From UM-FILTER-38-24 sp041663205 (GTDB taxonomy: Bacteria > Patescibacteriota > Gracilibacteria > UBA1369 > LOWO2-01-FULL-3), in the NCBI GenBank assembly GCA_041663205.1, contig JBAZQZ010000006.1, positions 1 through 64,000 on the forward strand: a DNA stretch of 64,000 bases, given 5' to 3'. How positions within the stretch are numbered: position 1 is the first letter of the stretch; the number at the start of each line of letters is the position of its first letter. The notes under the pieces were generated by a model. The model was not told the DNA's origin and ran no database searches. It was given only the letters and a program-made list of their open reading frames with translations. Positions 62,642 to 64,000 of the stretch are shown here, piece after piece. Both the position numbers and the translations under genes were made by a program.

Positions 62642-64000
62642 TTATTCTGTCGGCAATTCCACTTGTAACATTTTGCCGAACATATTGTAGAGGACTTGTG
62701 TGGCCTCTGCTCTTGTGATTTCGGCTGTTGCGTCGAAGCATTTGTCTGCTCCGCATGCCTTACCGCCGATGAATCCTTTTTCCGTTGCGGCTGTGACTGT
62801 TCCTGAATACCATGCTGTCGTATCTAGGTCTTTGAATGCTGTTGTTTGTGTTCCTTTTTCCAAAGCTTCAACTGCCGCTTTTGTCGTTTCGTCTCCAAGG
62901 TATTTGTATAGGTTCATCGCCAATTTTAGGAATTCTGCGCGATTGATTGAATTTGCCGGTTTGTATGTTCCGTCAGGATTTCCGTTTGCAACTTCTCTGG
63001 TTTTTAATTCGGAAACATATCCTGCGTACCATTGATCGATTTCAACGTCTGTGAATGGTTTTAGTGTAGGATTCACAGGTTCCTCAAGTCCCATAACTCT
63101 GTATAAAAGTGCTGATGCCTCTGCGCGATTCAGGCTTGAATTTGGCTTGAATGTGCCGTCCTCATTTCCTTGAACTATTCCCGCTTTTGCCATCGCAGTG
63201 ATCACATCCGTCGCCCAGAAGGTTTCAGGAAGATCTGTGAGTGTTACTATTTCGCCGGAAGTCGTTTCAACTGATGTTGTGTTTTCTACGGATGGTTCAG
63301 GATTTAGAGTAGGTTCGGTTGTTGTGGTAGTTGTGGTGGCTGGAGTTGTTGTTGTCGTTGCTGTTGTGGCAGGAGTGGTGGTTGTAGTAGTTGTAGCTGT
63401 AGTCGTGGTAGTTGTGGCCGGAGTATCATCACCGCTACTGTACGTGCCTCCAAGTATTGTGTCTGCGGCTACTAATGCGTCTGTTTCGATAAAGTTTAAA
63501 GTAGCGGTTCCTGCGGCCGTCTTTGTTGTGATTGTATATGTTCCACTTGCTCCATTGGCACTTGGAGGCATTATTCCGTTGGAGAGAGCCAAAACTGTAG
63601 CTCCCACGGTTGACGCTGCCGATCCTGTCCCTGATTGGGTAAAGGTTACCGTCTGTCCGGATACGCTTGCCGTCCATGTCCCGGTAAGTCCTGAAAGGTC
63701 TGTGGCAGTCCTTCCCTCTGCTCCCGCTACGCTCCATCCTGTAGGATATGTGACGGAGATTTTTCCATAGATTGGGATTGCAGTTGCCGTCGTGAAGGAA
63801 ATTGTATTTTTGCTTTCAACTCCGGATATTAATGATTGAGGTGCGACATTTGTGCCGGTGAGAGCACCGACGGTTGTGGTACTTACAGCTACGCTTGTGT
63901 CGGCTGAGATAGGATGAGAGTAAACAGCATTATTGACTGAAAAATCTGTTACGTCTGTCGCTGTGGATATATTAGCATAAACCGCGGTAAGAGCCGCTGT
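62642..64000 (-). CDS. SLH-domain surface protein 3, N-terminal part outside window
   Basis: The minus-strand frame is open to the right edge, so the start lies beyond 64000 (at least 452 codons are in view). The visible part has a few Ig-like strands (PIYGKISVTYPTGWSVAG, SLTGTWTASVSGQTVTF), a Thr/Pro-rich linker and three SLH motifs (FWATDVITAMAKAGIVQGNEDGTFKP..., WYAGYVSELKTREVANGNPDGTYKP, WYSGTVTAATEKGFIGG). The third SLH carries a Cys pair (ACGADKCF). It is closely similar to SLH protein 2 in this region, indicating duplication. Confidence 0.92.
   Translation of the reverse strand, partial: TAALTAVYANISTATDVTDFSVNNAVYSHPISADTSVAVSTTTVGALTGTNVAPQSLISGVESKNTISFTTATAIPIYGKISVTYPTGWSVAGAEGRTATDLSGLTGTWTASVSGQTVTFTQSGTGSAASTVGATVLALSNGIMPPSANGASGTYTITTKTAAGTATLNFIETDALVAADTILGGTYSSGDDTPATTTTTTATTTTTTTPATTATTTTTPATTTTTTTEPTLNPEPSVENTTSVETTSGEIVTLTDLPETFWATDVITAMAKAGIVQGNEDGTFKPNSSLNRAEASALLYRVMGLEEPVNPTLKPFTDVEIDQWYAGYVSELKTREVANGNPDGTYKPANSINRAEFLKLAMNLYKYLGDETTKAAVEALEKGTQTTAFKDLDTTAWYSGTVTAATEKGFIGGKACGADKCFDATAEITRAEATQVLYNMFGKMLQVELPTE

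Overview
Organism and setting. The window reads as chromosome from a Patescibacteria/CPR bacterium, most like a biosynthetically fuller lineage such as Peregrinibacteria (an inference, not a phylogeny). Supporting signs are compact AT-rich DNA, the standard code (TGA is used as stop), DUF4012/DUF3352 envelope proteins, a short AlaRS, split transketolase, archaeal-type PurP, SLH-anchored surface proteins, a palindrome of the kind common in CPR assemblies (CCTGCCTGCCGGCAGGCAGG), a diversity-generating retroelement and a very high density of toxin-antitoxin (TA) modules.

Layout. 1-5.3 kb: 3' end of purH, then small membrane, lipoprotein and hypothetical genes and a metallophosphoesterase. 5.35-8.74 kb: an integron-like cassette array. 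Five imperfect palindromic sites with RYYYAAC/GTTRRRY-type ends separate three gene cassettes and one ORF-less cassette, all reading away from a divergent Xer-type tyrosine recombinase. 8.75-11.1 kb: a TA island (HicAB, a ParD-like antitoxin, HigBA, HepT/MntA) in which the three convergent TA operons each abut an integrase 3' end or a stub of one. 11.2-20.2 kb: two tandem purP genes, a sugar nucleotidyltransferase, a glycosyltransferase, an aminotransferase, split transketolase, purN and aroE. 20.2-21.0 kb: a PanAT-like TA pair. 21.08-24.0 kb: a diversity-generating retroelement (DGR) with reverse transcriptase, avd, template repeat TR and a target gene carrying variable repeat VR. 24.1-28.0 kb: lspA, ftsW, murG, lemA-like and lexA. 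28.4-47.0 kb: housekeeping genes (two tRNAs, mutS, mutL, alaS, miaB, eno, nnrD, metK) plus envelope genes. 47.0-64.0 kb: three SLH-domain surface protein genes (the last runs off the window) with MazEF-like, AbiE x2, Phd/RelE and MNT/HEPN modules nearby.

Most notable. (i) The DGR is unambiguous: TR and VR are both 113 nt and differ at 18 positions, 17 of them at template adenines. (ii) Its RT gene is split by a 16.5-unit CA/GT dinucleotide tract, out of frame in this sequence. Gain of one unit or loss of two restores one RT of about 327-329 residues, so the tract could be a phase-variable switch on a mutagenic retroelement. (iii) The integron-like array has cassette ends complementary over about 28-40 nt, far beyond the usual R box, and its recombinase lacks the integron-integrase-specific insertion. 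(iv) TA modules repeatedly sit directly behind integrase 3' ends. (v) lexA has two 18-bp palindromic operators built into a strong promoter.

How the parts relate. The core genes are ordinary purine, peptidoglycan, repair and translation functions. The accessory DNA combines two diversification systems (cassette shuffling and targeted protein hypermutation), repeat-rich S-layer-like proteins, and at least nine TA modules in the gaps between them.
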